Assembly (NCBI GenBank): GCA_036351055.1
Contig: JAZBOH010000155.1
Location: 1 to 64,000, forward strand
Source of the DNA: JABDPF01 sp036351055
Lineage (GTDB): Bacteria > Pseudomonadota > Gammaproteobacteria > Xanthomonadales > SZUA-36
Length of the DNA stretch: 64,000 bases
Direction of reading: 5' to 3'
Positions 61,429 to 64,000 of the stretch are shown piece after piece. Each line of letters begins with the position of its first letter. Position 1 is the first letter of the stretch. Below the pieces are notes generated by a model, which had not been told where the DNA came from, did no database searches, and saw only the letters and a program-made list of their open reading frames with translations. Both the position numbers and the translations under genes were made by a program.

Positions 61429-63009
61429 ATGGTTTTGGCTAAACAAATTGGCGTTGCCGCGTCCGGCAGCGCGGAAGTCACACAGACAGCGATCGACATC
61501 CTGCAAGCCGGGGGCAATGCCTTCGACGCGGTCCTGGGTGCCCTATGCACGGCCTCGATTGCCGAACCCCTGCTGGCCAGTCTTGGCGGCGGCGGTTTCC
61601 TGTTGGCGTTGCCGGATGGCCACAAGCCCCGGGTTTATGATTTCTTTTGCCAGACGCCGATGAAACACCGGCCATTGGAGGAAATCAGTTTCTTCCCCAT
61701 CGTGGCTGATTTCGGAACGGCCGAGCAGGAATTTCACGTTGGACTGGGATCCAGCGCGGTGCCTGGTGTGGTTGCGGGCATTTTTGAAGCGCACTCGGAA
61801 CTGGGCCGGATGCCGGTTGCCGAGATCATGGCCCCCGCCATGGAACTGGCTCGAAACGGCGTGGAAGTCGATGATTTTCACGCCTATGTGATCCGCATCC
61901 TGCGGTCCATCATGTGCGCCACCCCCGAGTCCTTTGCCCTGTTCGAATCACCGGCAAAACCGGGTCAGTTGATTGGCAAGGGCGAAAGGCTGCGTAACCT
62001 GGATGCCGCTACCGCCTTCGAGGCCCTGGTCAGCGAAGGACCGGACCTGTTTTACCGCGGTGAGTGGGCCAGCCGACTGGCTGCCGACTGCAGGGAAAAG
62101 GGCGGATTGATCACGCTTGAAGACCTGGCCGCCTACCGCGTGCAGCGCCGCGAACCGGTGGTCTTCAATTACCGCGGCGCCAGGGTGGCGATCAATCCCC
62201 CGCCCTCTCCGGGAGGGTGCCTGGTTGCCTTCGCGCTGGGCGTCATGCATGACTGGGAATCCACCAGGGCCGAGTGGGGCAGCGAGGAGCACATGATGAA
62301 CCTGCTGCGCGGCATGCGTGCGGCCAGCGTGGCCCGGCACACGTTCTCGATGGAAGACGGCTTGGACCGCGAGGTCATGGGCAGCCTGCTGGATGACAAA
62401 ACCATTGGGGAATGGCAGCGTTCGCTTGACCTCCATTCCCTGTTCAGTCGCGGCACCACCCATATCAGCGTGGCGGATGCGGACGGCAATATCGCCAGCC
62501 TGACAGCCTCCAATGGTGAAGGTTGTTCCTACGTTTTGCCCGGCACCGGCATCATGCTGAACAACATGTTGGGCGAAGAAGACCTGCACCCGGCGGGGTT
62601 CAATTGCTGGAAAGAGGGTGTGCGGCTGGCGTCAATGATGTCGCCGGCCGTGGCGGAAAAGCCGGACGGCACACGTTTTGCGCTGGGGACGGGCGGCTCT
62701 AACCGTATCCGCAGCGCAATGACGCAGGTGCTGGTCAACCTGTTCGATTTCGGCATGAGCCCCCGTGAGGCCGTTGCCGCCCCGCGTATCCACCTCGAGG
62801 GTAAGCTGTTGAGCACGGAACCCGGCATCCCCGGGGCATCACTGGCGGCGCTGGACCATGCCGTGCCCTCCAGCCATCACTGGCCGGAACAGAACCTGTT
62901 TTTTGGCGGCGTGCATACGGTTTCCGTCGCCCATGGCGGGGTTTTTGACGGCGCCGGCGACCCCCGTCGTGGCGGTGTCATGGCCTTTGCCCGCAGCCAG
63001 GCGTCCTAG
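61429..63009 (+). CDS. Gamma-glutamyltranspeptidase family protein
   Basis: A 526-residue Ntn-hydrolase. GAFAVLGALC-type N-terminus (GNAFDAVLGALCTASIAEPL), then the autocleavage/nucleophile Thr343 in GTTHISVAD. The C-terminal GTGGSNRIRSA and the LEGKLLS segment complete the family pattern. The family hydrolyses gamma-glutamyl bonds such as glutathione's. Unlike secreted GGTs it has no signal peptide; the first residues are already the enzyme fold. It lies between tsaD and rpsU. Substrate unproven. Confidence 0.88.
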   Translation: MVLAKQIGVAASGSAEVTQTAIDILQAGGNAFDAVLGALCTASIAEPLLASLGGGGFLLALPDGHKPRVYDFFCQTPMKHRPLEEISFFPIVADFGTAEQEFHVGLGSSAVPGVVAGIFEAHSELGRMPVAEIMAPAMELARNGVEVDDFHAYVIRILRSIMCATPESFALFESPAKPGQLIGKGERLRNLDAATAFEALVSEGPDLFYRGEWASRLAADCREKGGLITLEDLAAYRVQRREPVVFNYRGARVAINPPPSPGGCLVAFALGVMHDWESTRAEWGSEEHMMNLLRGMRAASVARHTFSMEDGLDREVMGSLLDDKTIGEWQRSLDLHSLFSRGTTHISVADADGNIASLTASNGEGCSYVLPGTGIMLNNMLGEEDLHPAGFNCWKEGVRLASMMSPAVAEKPDGTRFALGTGGSNRIRSAMTQVLVNLFDFGMSPREAVAAPRIHLEGKLLSTEPGIPGASLAALDHAVPSSHHWPEQNLFFGGVHTVSVAHGGVFDGAGDPRRGGVMAFARSQAS

Positions 63010-63033
63010 CTTGTAAAACGAAATCCAATTTCT

Positions 63034-63063
63034 TTGCACTTACATCATGACTCGGGGTAAAAT
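63034..63063 (+). promoter_or_regulatory. Sigma-70 promoter of the rpsU-yqeY-dnaG operon
   Basis: TTGCAC (63034-63039) and TAAAAT (63058-63063) are 18 bases apart. The predicted start lies about 48 bases before the rpsU ATG. Confidence 0.6.
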
Positions 63064-63117
63064 ACACGGCTACTTACATCAACGCCGCTTTTGCGGCAAA
63101 AGGAAGAGTGATTTTTA

Positions 63118-63333
63118 ATGCCGAGTGTCAAAGTTCGCGATAATGAGCCTTTTGAGTACGCACTGCGCCGCTTCAAGCGGTCATGCGAAAAAGCCGGTGT
63201 GCTGGCCGAAACGCGCCGCCGTGAGTACTACGAAAAGCCCACGCAGGAGCGTAAGCGTAAAGCGGCAGCAGCCGTGAAGCGCAACATGCGCCGCCTGTCA
63301 CGGGAAGTGGTTCGTCGCACCCGCCTTTATTAA
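63118..63333 (+). CDS. rpsU: 30S ribosomal protein S21
   Basis: A 71-residue basic protein, identical in length to E. coli S21, starting MPSVKVRDNEPFEYALRRFKR. It helps initiation at the 30S platform. A strong AGGAAGAG Shine-Dalgarno sequence precedes the ATG. It is the first gene of the macromolecular synthesis operon, and its stop overlaps the yqeY ATG (TAATG). Confidence 0.98.
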   Translation: MPSVKVRDNEPFEYALRRFKRSCEKAGVLAETRRREYYEKPTQERKRKAAAAVKRNMRRLSREVVRRTRLY

Positions 63334-63779
63334 TGTCCCTGAAAGTCCGTATCCAGGAAGATGTCAAGAATGCCATGCGCGCGCGGCAGCGCGAGCAACT
63401 GGCTGTCTTGCGCCTGGTAACGGCAGCGATCAAGCAAAAAGAGGTTGACGAACGTGTCGACCTCGATGACGAACAGGTGCTGGCTATCCTCGACAAGATG
63501 GTCAAGCAGCGCCGCGAGTCGCTCGAGCAGTTCCAGAAAGCCTGTCGTGATGACCTGGCGAAACAGGAAGTGTTTGAACTTGAATTGATCCAGGGTTATC
63601 TGCCCGAGCCGCTGGGGGAGGCGGAACTGGCTGCATTGATCAGTGCCACCGTATCTGAACTCGGCGCAAGCAGCATCCGGGACATGGGCCCCGTAATGAA
63701 CGCTTTGCGTGGCCAGGTGCAGGGCCGGGCCGACATGAAAGCCGTCAGCCAGGCTGTCAAAACACAACTCATGTCTTGA
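63333..63779 (+). CDS. yqeY: GatB/YqeY domain protein
   Basis: A 148-residue helical protein of the YqeY family, related to the tail domain of GatB of the Glu-tRNA-Gln amidotransferase. Motifs: RAREREQLAVLRLVTAAIKQKE in part and IRDMGPVMNALRGQVQGRADMK in part near the end. It lies between rpsU and dnaG, as in pseudomonads. Its own function is unclear. Confidence 0.93.
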   Translation: MSLKVRIQEDVKNAMRARQREQLAVLRLVTAAIKQKEVDERVDLDDEQVLAILDKMVKQRRESLEQFQKACRDDLAKQEVFELELIQGYLPEPLGEAELAALISATVSELGASSIRDMGPVMNALRGQVQGRADMKAVSQAVKTQLMS

Positions 63780-63804
63780 GCACGTGACGGGACACTAGTC
63801 CACG

Positions 63805-64000
63805 ATGGGCGGCCTGATACCCGATTCTTTCATCGAAGAACTGCTGGGCCGCGTCGATATCGTGGAGATTATCGAGCGACGTGTTCCGCTGAAGAAAGCC
63901 GGCCGAGAATTCCAGGCCTGTTGCCCTTTTCACGACGAGAAAACCCCTTCTTTCACGGTCAGTCCGCAAAAGCAGTTTTACCACTGTTTTGGTTGCGGCG
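63805..64000 (+). CDS. dnaG: DNA primase, N-terminal part (cut by window end)
   Basis: Sixty-five codons are present before the window ends. MGGLIPDSFIEELLGRVDIV is the normal DnaG start, and the CHC2 zinc-binding motif is visible as Cys40, His43, Cys61 and Cys64. It makes RNA primers for replication. Third gene of the rpsU-yqeY-dnaG operon, 25 bases after yqeY; rpoD would be expected next. Confidence 0.96.
   Translation, partial: MGGLIPDSFIEELLGRVDIVEIIERRVPLKKAGREFQACCPFHDEKTPSFTVSPQKQFYHCFGCG

Overview
This 64 kb window is a gene-dense, GC-rich stretch of a bacterial chromosome, almost entirely housekeeping genes. The gene families and their order point to the Gammaproteobacteria: lptM-dapF-DUF484-xerC; algZ-algR-hemC-hemD-hemX-hemY; glnA followed by ntrB-ntrC; def-fmt-rsmB-DUF4390-ntrY-ntrX-trkA-trkH; LysM-dprA-smg-topA-tsaC-hemF; cytochrome c4-dsbA; and rpsU-yqeY-dnaG. 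A TopA without zinc fingers but with a Lys/Ala tail, together with the dispersed palindromic repeats, suggests a relative of the Xanthomonadales/Chromatiales-type lineages; the genus cannot be fixed from sequence reading alone. No rRNA, tRNA, CRISPR, prophage or intact transposase gene was seen.

Layout. 0-1 kb: tail of a membrane protein, then aquaporin Z. 1-3.6 kb (minus): lptM, dapF, DUF484, xerC. 3.7-10.4 kb (plus): an esterase, the AlgZ/AlgR two-component pair and the haem genes hemC, hemD, hemX, hemY. 10.8-16.1 kb (minus): a three-gene unit of an M14 peptidase, a TolB-like/TPR membrane protein and a 3-hydroxyisobutyrate-type dehydrogenase. 16.2-21.8 kb (plus): uppP, then the nitrogen block glnA, a DUF4124 protein, ntrB and ntrC, with a readable sigma-54/NtrC control region before glnA. 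21.8-23.2 kb: dtd and an LpxL-type acyltransferase. 23.5-33.4 kb (minus): one long operon-like run from def to trkH joining protein maturation, the NtrY/NtrX pair and Trk potassium uptake. 33.5-42.4 kb (plus): a LysM protein, dprA, smg, topA, tsaC, hemF and an S9 peptidase. 42.5-45.7 kb (minus): an NTF2-like protein and polA. 45.9-47.5 kb (plus): DUF2782, an orphan TRAP small permease and trmH. 47.5-49.9 kb (minus): aroE, hemB, engB. 50-55 kb: cytochrome c4, a DsbA-like protein, an EEP-family hydrolase, a TSUP permease (minus) and a lytic transglycosylase. 55-61 kb: an NDUFA9-like protein, cca, a MidA/NDUFAF7-like methyltransferase, a pteridine reductase, folK, folB and tsaD. 61-64 kb: a gamma-glutamyltranspeptidase, then rpsU, yqeY and the start of dnaG.

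How the genes work together. Tetrapyrrole synthesis is well represented (hemB, hemC, hemD, hemF, with hemX and hemY). Nitrogen control appears twice: canonical NtrB/NtrC at glnA, and NtrY/NtrX upstream of trkAH. Translation and tRNA quality genes are scattered through the window (def, fmt, rsmB, dtd, trmH, tsaC, tsaD, cca, rpsU), as are wall and envelope genes (uppP, slt, the LysM protein, lpxL-like, lptM).

The most unusual observations are non-coding. Three composite repeats of 192-194 bp each consist of one GGTACC-ended and one GGGGCC-ended palindrome around a related core. All three lie between convergent genes, and every convergent gene pair in the window with more than about 31 bp of space contains a palindromic repeat. 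A second surprise is that topA, and possibly dprA in the same run, have no ATG, GTG or TTG start where the protein should begin, only an ATC behind a Shine-Dalgarno-like sequence.
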